Assembly: GCF_003605195.1 (NCBI RefSeq)
Contig: NZ_QYOS01000024.1
Location: forward strand, 403,501-467,500
DNA length: 64,000 bases
Source: Aurantiacibacter odishensis
GTDB taxonomy: Bacteria > Pseudomonadota > Alphaproteobacteria > Sphingomonadales > Sphingomonadaceae
Direction: 5' to 3'
Under the pieces are notes generated by a model. That model did not search any database. It was not told the DNA's origin and worked only from the letters and a program-made list of their open reading frames with translations. This document shows positions 7,995 through 16,825 of the stretch, one piece after another. The translations under genes were made by a program, and so were the position numbers. Within the stretch, counting starts at the first letter, position 1. Each line of letters opens with the position of its first letter.

Positions 7995-8918
7995 TCAGGC
8001 CAAACCGATCTCGCGCAGCCTCTGCATCAGGTAGTCATGCGCCAGGATCGGCGGCTCCGGCGTCTCGCCCGGCTCCACGCATTGCGGTAGCGGCTCGATC
8101 AGGAAGTCGGGCCGGAAGTGCAGGAAGAACGGCATCGAGTAGCGTGAGCGACGTGCAGCTTCGCCCGAGGGGTTCACGACGCGGTGCGTGGTCGACCGCA
8201 GCTTGCTGTTCGTCAGCCGGTCCAGCATGTCGCCCACGTTCACCGCCAACGCGCCGGGCGGTGGCGATACGGGCATCCATTCGCCCTGCTTGTTGAGCAG
8301 TTCGAGCCCGGCTTCCTCGGCCCCCAGCAGCAGGGTGATGGTGTTGATGTCGCCGTGCGCCGCTGCCCGGATGGCGCCCTCGGGCGCGTCGGCGGGGAGG
8401 GGCGGGTAATGCAGCAGGCGCATCACCGAGTTACCGTCCTTCACGGTTGGCGTGAACCAGTCCTCTTCGAGGCCAAGGTGCAGCGCGATGGCGCTGAGAA
8501 TGCGCGCGCCGGTGGCCTCGAACGCGCTGAAGAGTTCCTCGAAAGTCTCGCGGAATTCGGGCAGTTCGGCAGGCCAGAGGTTGGGCTGCATCACGTCCGA
8601 CAAGGGGTGGCCCTCAGGCAGGCTGCGGCCCACGTGCCAGAATTCCTTCAGGTCGTGGACCTTTGCATCCTTGGCGATTTCGGTGCCGAACGGGGTGTAA
8701 CCTCGCGCACCGCCGCCGCCAGTTACGTGGTAGGCGCGCTTGGTCTCCGATGGCAGGTCGAAGAAGCGGCGCGCCATCGTCTCGGCGCGGTCGATCAGGT
8801 CCTGCTCGATGTCGTGGTCGCGCACGATGGCGAAACCGTATTCGGCGAAGCTGCGACCAAGGTCGTCGGCAATCTGGGCGACGGGACGGGACAGGGAAAT
8901 GGTGGCGATATTATCCAT
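7995..8918 (-). CDS. 2-oxoglutarate/Fe(II)-dependent oxygenase, isopenicillin N synthase family
   Basis: This 307-residue protein has the IPNS-like fold. The iron ligands are visible as His188 and Asp190 in AAHGDINTITLL and His245 in STTHRVVNP. The Arg-x-Ser motif that binds 2-oxoglutarate is RYS at 259-261. The N-terminal DIOX_N part includes FAEYGFAIVRDHDI. Members hydroxylate small molecules, including thymine in the fungal thymine-7-hydroxylase branch. It starts 9 bases after the nupC stop and is certainly co-oriented with it, so it may oxidise an imported nucleoside, base or derivative. That substrate is inference from context only. Confidence 0.87.
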   Translation of the reverse strand: MDNIATISLSRPVAQIADDLGRSFAEYGFAIVRDHDIEQDLIDRAETMARRFFDLPSETKRAYHVTGGGGARGYTPFGTEIAKDAKVHDLKEFWHVGRSLPEGHPLSDVMQPNLWPAELPEFRETFEELFSAFEATGARILSAIALHLGLEEDWFTPTVKDGNSVMRLLHYPPLPADAPEGAIRAAAHGDINTITLLLGAEEAGLELLNKQGEWMPVSPPPGALAVNVGDMLDRLTNSKLRSTTHRVVNPSGEAARRSRYSMPFFLHFRPDFLIEPLPQCVEPGETPEPPILAHDYLMQRLREIGLA

Positions 8919-8927
8919 GACGGGAAC

Positions 8928-10247
8928 CTAGAGAGGGAGGAACAGCCCGGCCAGCGCCGCGCTCATCAGGTTGGCGAGCGAACCGGCGGCCAGCGCTTTG
9001 ATGCCAAGCTTGGCGATGACGGGGCGCTGGTTCGGCGCCAGCCCGCCGGTCACGGCCATCTGGATGGCGATGGAGCTGAAATTCGCGAAACCGCACAGGG
9101 CGAAGGTGACGATGGCCGCGGTGCGCGGGGCGAGGGTGCCGTCTTCCAGCGCCCCCAGATCGATGAAGGCGACAAATTCGTTGAGCACGATCTTGGTACC
9201 GAACAGGCCGCCCGCCGTCCCGGCTTCTGCCCAGGGCACGCCGATCAGGAACATGATCGGGGCGAAAACCCAGCCGAGGATTTGCTGGAACGAGAGGTCC
9301 GGCATTCCGAACCAGCCGCCGATACCGCCAAGGATGCCGTTGGCGAGAGCGATCAGCGCAACAAAGGTAAGCACCATCGCGCCCACGGCAACGGCGAGCC
9401 TTAGGCCGGTCTGGGCACCTTGTGCTGCCGCCTCGATGATGTTGGCCGCGCGGCCATGCTCATCGAAATGGGCTGCGGCTTCCACTTCGTGCGGCACCTC
9501 GCCTTCGGTCAGGGCCGCCGGCCCCTCCGAGCTTATGCGGCCTTGGGGCAAGGTCAGCTCGCCTTCGGCTTCGGGGGAAGGTTCGCCGGTATCGGGCATG
9601 ACGATCTTCGCCATCAGGATGCCGCCGGGTGCCGACATGAAGGCAGCGGCAAGCAGGACGGGAAGGTAAGCAGGGCCAAGCAATCCGGCATAGGCGGCAA
9701 GGATCGTGCCTGCGACACCGGCCATGCCGACGGTCATCAGCGTGAACAGGCGCGAGGGTGACAGTGCGGCCAGATAGGGGCGCACCACCAGAGGGCTTTC
9801 CGACTGACCGACGAAAATGTTCGCTGCTGATCCCAGCGATTCGACCTTTGAGATACCGGTGATCCAGCCGATCGCGCCGCCCAGCCACCGGACCAGTCGC
9901 TGCATCACGCCGACATGATAGAGGATCGACACCAGCGAGGCGAAGAACACGATTACCGGCAGCGCGCCAAGCGCGAACGTATTGGAGAGCGGGTTGGCCT
10001 CATTGCTGCCAAACAGGAACTGCGTGCCCGCATCTGCGTATGACAGCAGGGCGGCCACGCCGTCAGCCATGGTGCGGATCACCGCCGCGCCCCAGTCGGT
10101 CCGCAAGACCAGCGCAGCAATCGCAGCCTGAAGCGCAAAGGCAGAGCCGACGATGCGCAGGCTGATCTGGCGCTTGGCGTTCGAAAGCAGAAAGGCGAGC
10201 AGGAGGATCACTGCGATCCCCGCAAGCGAGATCAATTGGGGAGGCAC
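8928..10247 (-). CDS. nupC: Concentrative nucleoside transporter (NupC/CNT family)
   Basis: This 439-residue inner-membrane protein is a CNT-type nucleoside/cation symporter. Family motifs include NIFVGQSESPLVVRPYL, MTVGMAGVAGTILAAY, FGTKIVLNEFVAF and CGFANFSSIAIQ, spread over about eight to ten membrane segments. A polar loop near residues 215-260 is rich in Glu and Pro. A GTG start at 10247 is chosen because AGGAG lies at the right distance and the segment upstream has no membrane-protein character; the longer frame would add 44 residues. It heads a two-gene unit with the 2-oxoglutarate oxygenase. Confidence 0.9.
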   Translation of the reverse strand: MPPQLISLAGIAVILLLAFLLSNAKRQISLRIVGSAFALQAAIAALVLRTDWGAAVIRTMADGVAALLSYADAGTQFLFGSNEANPLSNTFALGALPVIVFFASLVSILYHVGVMQRLVRWLGGAIGWITGISKVESLGSAANIFVGQSESPLVVRPYLAALSPSRLFTLMTVGMAGVAGTILAAYAGLLGPAYLPVLLAAAFMSAPGGILMAKIVMPDTGEPSPEAEGELTLPQGRISSEGPAALTEGEVPHEVEAAAHFDEHGRAANIIEAAAQGAQTGLRLAVAVGAMVLTFVALIALANGILGGIGGWFGMPDLSFQQILGWVFAPIMFLIGVPWAEAGTAGGLFGTKIVLNEFVAFIDLGALEDGTLAPRTAAIVTFALCGFANFSSIAIQMAVTGGLAPNQRPVIAKLGIKALAAGSLANLMSAALAGLFLPL

Positions 10248-10300
10248 GGCTTCTCCTGAATTTTGGTGCAGGTGCACACATTGCCCGCCAGCCACGATCC

Positions 10301-10312
10301 TTTCAATTGAAA
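10301..10312. promoter_or_regulatory. Perfect 12-bp palindrome between nupC and the queuosine-precursor transporter
   Basis: TTTCAATTGAAA is a perfect palindrome in the 130-base divergent intergenic region. A tandem GGTGCA-GGTGCA lies close by at 10265-10276. Either could be an operator for the two divergent transporter genes. This is position-based inference. Confidence 0.3.
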
Positions 10313-10377
10313 TTTCCTGCCTGTGAATATCTTGCCAGGCTCTTCCATTTGCGCGGTGGGTTGAATAGCCACCTGCC

Positions 10378-11073
10378 ATGGATCGTCACTCATCGCCTGA
10401 CTCGCCCCCGGTATCGCCCACCGATTCGCAACCGCGATCGTTCTTCGTGCTCTCGCTGCTCTACGGCGGGATGACCGTGATTGCGGGGGTTCTCGCCTAC
10501 AAGCAGTTCGCCATCGGCCCGTTGGTGGTGGAAAGCGGCATCCTCGCATTCCTGCTGCTGGTCGTGATTTCCAGCGCGGTATCGCAGCTCCACGGCAAGG
10601 CCGCGGCGGATCGGCTGGTGCTGTGGGGCTTCCTGCCGCTGGCGTTCTCAGTCGCGCTGATTGGCCTCGTCCTGCTGCTGCCCGCCTCGCCAGATATGCC
10701 GGCGGAAAACCTCGCCGCGTTCGAGCGGGTACACGGACAGACGCCGCGCATCATGGCGGCGGGGCCGGTGGCTTACGGCGTATCGCTGCTGCTGAACGTG
10801 TGGATTTTCGACAAGCTTCGCGGGAAGGGCCGGCAAGGGGGCGGCATGGGCCTGATGGTGCGCGGGGCGGTGGCTTCCGCCATCAGCCAGGCAGTCGACA
10901 CGCTAATCTTCATCACTCTCGCTTTCTACGGCGAGTTTCCCATCGGCAGCCTGCTGGTGGGACAGGCCATTGCCAAGATCGTGCTGTCTTTCGTGCTGGT
11001 GCCGTTCCTGATCCTGGGCGCAGTTGCCCTGGCCCGGCGGCTGGACGCTCCGCGAGCAGGCCACGCGGCATGA
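10378..11073 (+). CDS. Queuosine precursor transporter (YhhQ/VUT family)
   Basis: This 231-residue integral membrane protein carries the YhhQ/VUT family layout: about six membrane segments, a central VYGVSLLLNVWIFDKL-like segment (here AYGVSLLLNVWIFDKL), and SAISQAVDTLIFITLAFYG. YhhQ proteins import preQ0/preQ1 for the queuosine modification of tRNA. Its stop overlaps the start of cytidine deaminase (ATGA), so the two are translationally coupled. It diverges from nupC. Substrate specificity is family knowledge, not visible in the sequence. Confidence 0.85.
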   Translation: MDRHSSPDSPPVSPTDSQPRSFFVLSLLYGGMTVIAGVLAYKQFAIGPLVVESGILAFLLLVVISSAVSQLHGKAAADRLVLWGFLPLAFSVALIGLVLLLPASPDMPAENLAAFERVHGQTPRIMAAGPVAYGVSLLLNVWIFDKLRGKGRQGGGMGLMVRGAVASAISQAVDTLIFITLAFYGEFPIGSLLVGQAIAKIVLSFVLVPFLILGAVALARRLDAPRAGHAA

Positions 11074-11498
11074 GCGGGAAACTGATCGAAGCGGCCATCG
11101 AGGCGCGCGCCAAGGCCCATGCTCCCTATTCGGATTTCCTTGTCGGTTGCGCTGTCGAAAGCGAAGACGGCGAGATTGCACAGGGCGCCAACATGGAGAA
11201 CGGCTGTTATCGGCTGGGCGTCTGCGCGGAGCAATCCGCGCTAGCCGCGGCGCAGGTCGCTTTCGGCCTCGGCAAGGTCGCGCGTATCGTCGTTGTCGGC
11301 GGCCCACGCCATGCGAAGGACGGGGAGGCGGGCGAAGCGGTGATGCCCTGCGGCGGGTGCCGTCAGGCCATCCAGGAGGCGGCGAGCCTATCCGGCCGCG
11401 ACATCGAAATAGTGTGCTGCGATCACGCCGGTGGCAACGCCGTCACCACCACGATCGGCGCGCTGCTGCCCGCCGCCTTCGTTTTCGACAAGGACTGA
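11070..11498 (+). CDS. cdd: Cytidine deaminase
   Basis: This 142-residue protein has the zinc site of short (tetrameric) cytidine deaminases: Cys52-Ala-Glu54 in VCAEQSALAAA, and Cys94 and Cys97 in PCGGCRQ. The substrate-binding segment NMENGCY is also present. It converts cytidine and deoxycytidine to uridine and deoxyuridine in the cytoplasm. The ATG overlaps the transporter stop. The stop codon at 11496-11498 directly abuts the stop codon of the convergent phoD gene, with no base between them and no visible terminator. It fits downstream of nucleoside import by NupC. Confidence 0.93.
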   Translation: MSGKLIEAAIEARAKAHAPYSDFLVGCAVESEDGEIAQGANMENGCYRLGVCAEQSALAAAQVAFGLGKVARIVVVGGPRHAKDGEAGEAVMPCGGCRQAIQEAASLSGRDIEIVCCDHAGGNAVTTTIGALLPAAFVFDKD

Positions 11499-13073
11499 TC
11501 AGGCTTCGGTCAGAGACTCCGGCCTGCCGTTCTCGACCGTCATCGTCATCCGGGTGCGCATTTCGCCGCCGCGATCGGTCACGGTATCAATGGTCCGGAA
11601 CTGGGTGGTCCAGAGATCGGGCGTGACCTCGCACATCACGTAGCCGCGCTGGGCATTGTGCCACTTGAGTTGCGGGTTTTCCTGCTGAATCGCCACTGTG
11701 TCGCCGCGCTGGTCTATGCCGTTGCCGCCCGAAGTGATGGAGGTGGAAACGAACTCCGTCGCAATCGGGCGCGGGCCGGGTGCCTTGCCGTCAATGTGCA
11801 GTTCGCCAGCGTAGTTCTGGTGCTCATCGCCCGTCAGCACCACGACGTTGCCACGGCTCTGTTCGCGCACGGCCTCCAGCACGCGGCGGCGCGGTTCACG
11901 GTAGCCTGCCCAGCTATCGAGATTCTCCGTGCGCGGTTCGCCGGGCGTGCGGTCAAGGTCCATCATCATGATCTGCTGCGCCAGCACCTGCCACCGAGCG
12001 TTCGACGCGCGCAGGCGGCCCATCAGCCATTCCTCCTGCGTGCCGCCCAGCACGGCGGCATCGCGCCTGTCGATGGCCTCGCAGGGCACGCCCCAGCGAT
12101 CGTTACAGGGCTGATCCGACCGGTACTGGCGCGTGTCGAGCAGGTTCAAGTCCAGCAAATCGCCGTAGCGCGCCTGCCGGTAAAGCTGCATCCGCGTGCC
12201 CGCAGGCATCGACGACGCGCGCAGCGGCATGTTTTCATAATACGCCTGCATCGCAGACTGCTTGCGCAGGGCGAAGATCGCGGGCGGCGTGCCGTCCTGG
12301 TCGATATCGCCGACCCAGTTGTTGTCGATCTCGTGATCGTCCCAGGTCATGAACCACGGCGCAGCCGCGTGGGCTGCTTGGAGGTCTGTATCCATCTTCG
12401 TCTGGGCGTAACGCCGACGGTAGTCGCCCAGGGTGTAAAGCTCGTCGCCCTCGTACTGGCGCACGTTTTCCAGCGGACCCATTTCCCCGCCGTTCCACAC
12501 GCGGTTGGAGCGGCCTTCGTAGAGGTAGTCGCCGTAGCAGAAGACGAAATCGGGTTCTTCGGCGGCGAGATGGCGGTGCGCGGTGTAGTAGCCCTGCTCG
12601 TAATGCTGGCACCCGGCGATGCCGAAACGTACGCGGTCCAGCGGCTGGCCCGGCGCGGGCAGGGTCATCGCGCGGCCCCACAGGCTGCGCTCTCGCCCGC
12701 TGGTAAAGCGATACCAGTAGGGACGGTTGGGTTGCAGCCCGGCGACTTCCACGTGCACGCTATGGCCGAGTTCGGGCCGTGCGAGAGCCGTGCCGGTCTG
12801 CACGACGTCGCGGAAGCGTTCGTCAGCGGCCACTTCCCAGTTCACCTCGATCGCGGCGGCGGGCATGCCGTAATCGATCTCCAGCGGTTGCGTCGCCAGC
12901 CGGGTCCAGATCACGAAACCGTCCGGCGCGGGATCGCCGGCGGCAACGCCAAGCTGGAAGGGATAATCGCGGAAAACCGGCGCGGCGAGCACGCGGGCGG
13001 CGGGCAGGAAGCCGAAGGCCGTCACGGCAGCAGCGCCGAAGCCGCGCAGCAGGGTGCGGCGGGTGGTTTCCAT
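11499..13073 (-). CDS. phoD: Alkaline phosphatase D family phosphodiesterase, Tat-exported
   Basis: This 524-residue protein starts with a twin-arginine signal (TTRRTLLRGFG, then a hydrophobic stretch ending RVLA), which is typical of PhoD. The PhoD N-terminal Ig-like domain covers roughly residues 35-130 (GVAAGDPAPDGFVIWTRL). The metallophosphatase core follows, with GIAGCQHYEQGYYTAH, FVFCYGDYLYEG, TWDDHEIDNNW and VVLTGDEHQNY carrying the metal-binding Asp, Asn and His residues. The family releases phosphate from phosphodiesters and monoesters outside the inner membrane. A GTG 24 bases upstream is possible, but the ATG at 13073 places the Tat motif at the usual position. Confidence 0.9.
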   Translation of the reverse strand: METTRRTLLRGFGAAAVTAFGFLPAARVLAAPVFRDYPFQLGVAAGDPAPDGFVIWTRLATQPLEIDYGMPAAAIEVNWEVAADERFRDVVQTGTALARPELGHSVHVEVAGLQPNRPYWYRFTSGRERSLWGRAMTLPAPGQPLDRVRFGIAGCQHYEQGYYTAHRHLAAEEPDFVFCYGDYLYEGRSNRVWNGGEMGPLENVRQYEGDELYTLGDYRRRYAQTKMDTDLQAAHAAAPWFMTWDDHEIDNNWVGDIDQDGTPPAIFALRKQSAMQAYYENMPLRASSMPAGTRMQLYRQARYGDLLDLNLLDTRQYRSDQPCNDRWGVPCEAIDRRDAAVLGGTQEEWLMGRLRASNARWQVLAQQIMMMDLDRTPGEPRTENLDSWAGYREPRRRVLEAVREQSRGNVVVLTGDEHQNYAGELHIDGKAPGPRPIATEFVSTSITSGGNGIDQRGDTVAIQQENPQLKWHNAQRGYVMCEVTPDLWTTQFRTIDTVTDRGGEMRTRMTMTVENGRPESLTEA

Positions 13074-13275
13074 CAACTTTTCATTCCGATGAGTCACGCG
13101 GTCGATCCCGTCAGTTGGCTATGCCTTGGCCATTGGCAGCAACACGTTGCGAATTGAAGTCTCTTGCGGCAAGCGACATCGGTCCCTCGCATTTTCGCAT
13201 CGCTCCCGATTGCAGTTGTATCCGCGCAGCCCGGATGCGAGAGGCGCGAAGCTTTCTATCAAACGGAATCACTCC

Positions 13276-13992
13276 ATGACCAAGCTCGTAAAACTCGCCG
13301 CTTCGCTGGTCTGCCTCGGCCTTGCCGCCTGCGCGCATACCGGCGGTATGACGCCCGTGGCCGAACTGAAGCCGGGCACCGCCTGGGTGCTGAACTCCGA
13401 CGACTGGGCGAGCGAAGCGCGAGAAGTCTTCGCAGAGGCCACCCAGCACGTCGACGCGCTGGAGAGCGCACGGCCCGACGGTAGCTGGTACGTGGTTCTC
13501 GACCTTGACGAGACGGTGATGAACAACGTCGCCTACCAGGTCGAGCTGGACAGGACCGGCGCCAGCTATCAAACCGAGACCTGGTTCGACTGGACCCAGC
13601 AGGAAGCGGCAACCCCCGTGCCCGGCTCCATCGAATTCGTGAACCACGTCAATCGCGCCGGTGGACACGTCGTTTTCGTCACCAACAGGCTCGACAGGGA
13701 ACAACTGGCAACCGAGTCCAATCTGGCAAAGCTTGGTTTGCTGCGGGGACGCGACTTCAGGGTGCTGCTGACGAGGGCCTCCCCCGAAGGAACGAGCTCG
13801 AAAGAAGGGCGCTTCGCGCTGGTGCCGGAAATGCTCCGGGTGCAGGGCTATCCGTCCACGGTCTCGCTGGCCTACGTGGGCGATGCCAAGGGAGACCGGC
13901 CTGCGGATTGGGACGCCGACGCTTTCTTCTGCATCGACAACGGCGCGATGTACGGCGATCCATGTGCAAGCGTCCCGCTCAGCGGCCGCTGA
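13276..13992 (+). CDS. 5'-nucleotidase, lipoprotein e(P4) family (HAD acid phosphatase)
   Basis: This 238-residue protein has a lipoprotein signal with lipobox LAAC, so it is anchored to a membrane by a lipidated Cys. The HAD nucleophile motif is VLDLDETVMNN (D-x-D-x-T), and the acidic motif near the C-terminus is YVGDAKGDRPADWD. This is the class C acid phosphatase pattern of e(P4), which removes phosphate from 5'-nucleotides and NMN at the cell surface so that nucleosides can be imported. The start at 13276 gives a standard signal peptide; the longer in-frame extension does not. It diverges from phoD across about 200 bases. Confidence 0.87.
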   Translation: MTKLVKLAASLVCLGLAACAHTGGMTPVAELKPGTAWVLNSDDWASEAREVFAEATQHVDALESARPDGSWYVVLDLDETVMNNVAYQVELDRTGASYQTETWFDWTQQEAATPVPGSIEFVNHVNRAGGHVVFVTNRLDREQLATESNLAKLGLLRGRDFRVLLTRASPEGTSSKEGRFALVPEMLRVQGYPSTVSLAYVGDAKGDRPADWDADAFFCIDNGAMYGDPCASVPLSGR

Positions 13993-14208
13993 AGAGTCTT
14001 CGCCCCACCGTTTATGCGGAACAGGCCTGTTTTCCTGCCGACAAGAGCAGTCGCAGGTCGAAGTTCATTTCCATTGCGAAGAAAAGGGTGCAGGGTGGAC
14101 CAACGTCGGGATTGCCGGCGTGAAACTATAAGGGCACTCAATGCTGGGAAGAGCGTTGGTTTGTCGCTGCCCGACCGAAGGCGGTTCATAAAAGGGGAGA
14201 ATTCTTTG

Positions 14209-14721
14209 ATGAAGTCCTTTTCGCATCTTGCACTTGTTGGCGTATCCCTGGCAATGCTTTCCGCCTGTGGCGGCGGCGGGGATGAGCCACCGCCACCGCC
14301 CGCAGCAGAGACCGAGGCGGCGACGCCTGAGCCGGCCGCTGCTGCCACGACGGCAGAAGCTCCCCCGCCAGAATCGACCGACACCATCGACGGCACCGTA
14401 CTTGCGGATTTCACCGGTGATGCGGAAGCTGGCAGCACCGTGTTCCTGCAGTGCGGATCATGCCACGTCGGCGATCCGGGCGTGAACCGCATCGGTCCGT
14501 CGCTGGCGGGTATCGTGGGCCGCGAGGCCGGTACGGTCGAGGGCTATCAATACACAGAGGCGAATGCCAACAGCGGCATCACCTGGACGCCCGAGAAGCT
14601 GTTCCAGTATCTGGAAAATCCGCAACGCGTGGTGCCGGGCACGAAGATGGCCTTTGCCGGCCTCTCCGATCCGCAGGACCGGGCAGACGTGATCGCGCAC
14701 TTGCAGACCTTCAGCCAGTAA
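14209..14721 (+). CDS. Membrane-tethered c-type cytochrome (cycA-like lipoprotein)
   Basis: This 170-residue protein has a lipoprotein signal with lipobox LSAC (lipidated Cys20) and then a flexible Gly/Pro/Ala/Glu-rich tether from about 21 to 60. A single class I cytochrome c domain follows. The heme site is CGSCH at 82-86 and the sixth ligand is Met147 in PGTKMAF. It resembles the soluble cytochrome c2/mitochondrial c group but is held at the membrane by lipid. GGGGAGA at 14194-14200 is a good ribosome site. It lies at the edge of the PGC, convergent with hemA, and a cytochrome gene in this place is common in sphingomonad PGCs. It is a plausible electron donor to PufC; this is not proven. 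Confidence 0.88.
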   Translation: MKSFSHLALVGVSLAMLSACGGGGDEPPPPPAAETEAATPEPAAAATTAEAPPPESTDTIDGTVLADFTGDAEAGSTVFLQCGSCHVGDPGVNRIGPSLAGIVGREAGTVEGYQYTEANANSGITWTPEKLFQYLENPQRVVPGTKMAFAGLSDPQDRADVIAHLQTFSQ

Positions 14722-14744
14722 TCTTCGCGATCTCGCTGGAAACG

Positions 14745-14779
14745 AAAAAGGGCGCCGGATCAGTTCCGGCGCCCTTTTT
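14745..14779. terminator. Bidirectional intrinsic terminator between the cytochrome c gene and hemA
   Basis: A perfect 10-bp stem (GGGCGCCGGA at 14750-14759 with TCCGGCGCCC at 14765-14774) has a 5-base loop and is flanked by A5 on the left and T5 on the right. It can stop both the cytochrome transcript and the long minus-strand photosynthesis superoperon that ends with hemA. Confidence 0.92.
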
Positions 14780-14798
14780 GTATGGCCACGAATACTGA

Positions 14799-16019
14799 TC
14801 AGGCGGCGACAGCACCCCTGGCCAGTTCGCACTGCGACCAGATGTCACTCAGCGCGTCGATCAGACGGTCGATATCGCCGTCGCTGTGAACCGGTGAGGG
14901 GGTGAGGCGCAAACGCTCTGTCCCGCGGGGAACAGTCGGGTAATTGATCGGCTGCACGTAGATGCCGTGGTTGTCCATCAGCCAGTCGCTGATGCGTTTG
15001 CACTTGTGTGCATCGCCCACCATCACGGGAATGATGTGGCTCGGGTTTATAAGGTGCGGGATACCCAGCATGTCGAGCTTGCGCCGTACGGTCGCAACCC
15101 GGTCGCGCTGCCGAACGCGCTCGACCTCGCTCTGTTTCAGGTGGCGAATACTGGCGCAGGCCCCGGCGGCGACGGCGGGGGGCAGGGCTGTGCTGAAGAT
15201 GAAGCCGCTGGCGAAGCTGCGCACGAAATCGACAAGGTTTGCCGACGCCGCGATGTAGCCCCCCATCACGCCGAACGCCTTGCCAAGCGTGCCCTCGATC
15301 ACGGTAATGCGGTCCATCAGCCCCTCGCGCTCGGCCACTCCGCCACCGCGCGGGCCGTAGAGGCCGACGGCGTGGACTTCGTCGATATAGCTCATCGCGC
15401 CGTGCTTCTCGCAGACGTCGAGGATCGCAGCGATCGGCGCGATATCGCCGTCCATCGAATAAACGCTTTCGAACGCGACCAGCTTGGGCACTTCCGGTCC
15501 GTATGCTGACAGCATCCGGTCGAGGTCTTCGGGATCGTTGTGCGCCCAGATCTTGTATGGCGCGCGGCTGTGGCGAATACCCTCGATCATGCTGGCGTGG
15601 TTGAGCGCGTCGGAAAAGACCACGCAGCCGGGTATGCGACTGGCGAGCGTGCCGAGGCCCGCCCAGTTGGAGACATAGCCGCTGGTGAACAACAGTGCGG
15701 ACTCCTTGCCGTGCAGATCGGCCAGTTCCTGTTCCAGCAGCACGTGATGATGGTTGGTGCCCGAGATATTGCGCGTGCCGCCCGCGCCCGCGCCGCATTC
15801 GTCCAGCACGCGGTGCATCGCCTCTATCACGACGGGATGCTGGCCCATGCCGAGGTAGTCGTTCGAACACCAGACGGTGACATCCTGCGTGCCGCCGCCG
15901 ACGTAGCGCGTGGCATTGGGGAAGGCGCCGCGGTGCCGCTCGATCTCGGTGAAGACGCGGTAGCGCCCTTCCTGCCGTACAGCGTCCAGTTCGTTGCTGA
16001 AGAATCCTTCGAAGTCCAT
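14799..16019 (-). CDS. hemA: 5-aminolevulinate synthase
   Basis: This 406-residue PLP enzyme condenses glycine and succinyl-CoA to 5-aminolevulinate, the first step of tetrapyrrole synthesis in alphaproteobacteria. Motifs seen are [26 protein letters not shown], the Asp-containing [11 protein letters not shown], and the PLP-lysine segment [14 protein letters not shown]. The start at 16019 ([11 protein letters not shown]) is the normal family N-terminus. It is the last gene of the superoperon, 17 bases after puhE, and ends 20 bases before a strong terminator. This copy is probably dedicated to bacteriochlorophyll supply. Confidence 0.95.
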   Translation of the reverse strand: MDFEGFFSNELDAVRQEGRYRVFTEIERHRGAFPNATRYVGGGTQDVTVWCSNDYLGMGQHPVVIEAMHRVLDECGAGAGGTRNISGTNHHHVLLEQELADLHGKESALLFTSGYVSNWAGLGTLASRIPGCVVFSDALNHASMIEGIRHSRAPYKIWAHNDPEDLDRMLSAYGPEVPKLVAFESVYSMDGDIAPIAAILDVCEKHGAMSYIDEVHAVGLYGPRGGGVAEREGLMDRITVIEGTLGKAFGVMGGYIAASANLVDFVRSFASGFIFSTALPPAVAAGACASIRHLKQSEVERVRQRDRVATVRRKLDMLGIPHLINPSHIIPVMVGDAHKCKRISDWLMDNHGIYVQPINYPTVPRGTERLRLTPSPVHSDGDIDRLIDALSDIWSQCELARGAVAA

Positions 16020-16036
16020 GTACGGTTCCCCCCCGT

Positions 16037-16825
16037 TCAAAAGGTCTGCGTATCGTGGCCGCGCGCCGGGATGGCCCACTTCCACAAGGCCCCATCGCGG
16101 AACGGCAGGGCGAGAAAAAGGTGCTCGAGCGCGCCGAGCGCCGCGAGTGCGAACAGCAGGCTGGCACCGGCTGCCTCTGCGCTACCCGGCGCGGCCTGTA
16201 GTGCGGCCAGTCCCAGCCAGGTCGCCAGCGCCACATTGCCGATCACAGAGGCGACAAGCAGCGGGTGCAGCCGGCGCGGGCCGAAATAGCTTTGCAGGTA
16301 GGCAAGGTGCGGCGGGATGATCTCGGTGCTCATGTTCGGCACGCCGACAAAGATGTTGAGCTTCGTGCTCAGGCGCAGGACGAACAGCAGCAGGAACACC
16401 ATGGCGCCGACCTGATTGGGGGCGGACCAGGTGAGCGCAATCAGCACGAGCGCGGTTAGCGCTAGTGCGATCTCATGCCAGGCCATCGCCGCGCTGGCAT
16501 GGCCGAAGCGGTCCCACCCCCTCGCATCGGGCGGGCAGGGTTCCCTTCGCGGCCCGGCGATGGCACCTGTGAGGAAGCCGATCTCGTGCCAGGCCCAGAT
16601 CAGGATCGCCCCTGCAAAGGACAGGTAGACCGCGCCGAGCGATACCGTGTGCATGGAGGCAACGACAGCCACCAGGCCTGCAACACCCGCCACGCCTGCC
16701 CAGGCGAGGCTGCGCGGGAAAGTGGCCCGCTCTCGGTTGTCGAGCCAAGCGATAAGCCCCGTGGCGAAGAACCACATCGCAATCGTCGCCACCACCGGCA
16801 GGATATGGCCGGACCAGCTTACCAT
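16037..16825 (-). CDS. puhE: Photosynthetic complex assembly protein PuhE (DUF3623)
   Basis: This 262-residue integral membrane protein has about seven hydrophobic segments and ends the puh group. Recognisable segments are the N-terminal [19 protein letters not shown], the conserved [17 protein letters not shown] and [13 protein letters not shown]. PuhE is needed for normal assembly or amount of the reaction-centre complex in Rhodobacter. ATG at 16825 overlaps the acsF stop by 7 bases, which fixes the start; a much longer open frame upstream is out-of-frame coding of acsF. Confidence 0.88.
   Translation of the reverse strand: MVSWSGHILPVVATIAMWFFATGLIAWLDNRERATFPRSLAWAGVAGVAGLVAVVASMHTVSLGAVYLSFAGAILIWAWHEIGFLTGAIAGPRREPCPPDARGWDRFGHASAAMAWHEIALALTALVLIALTWSAPNQVGAMVFLLLFVLRLSTKLNIFVGVPNMSTEIIPPHLAYLQSYFGPRRLHPLLVASVIGNVALATWLGLAALQAAPGSAEAAGASLLFALAALGALEHLFLALPFRDGALWKWAIPARGHDTQTF

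Noticed and set aside
14020-14031. AACAGGCCTGTT palindrome after the e(P4) nucleotidase gene
   Set aside because: It has no loop and no clear T-run, so it is not a convincing terminator, and no operator family is suggested. A 12-bp palindrome in a short gap may be chance.
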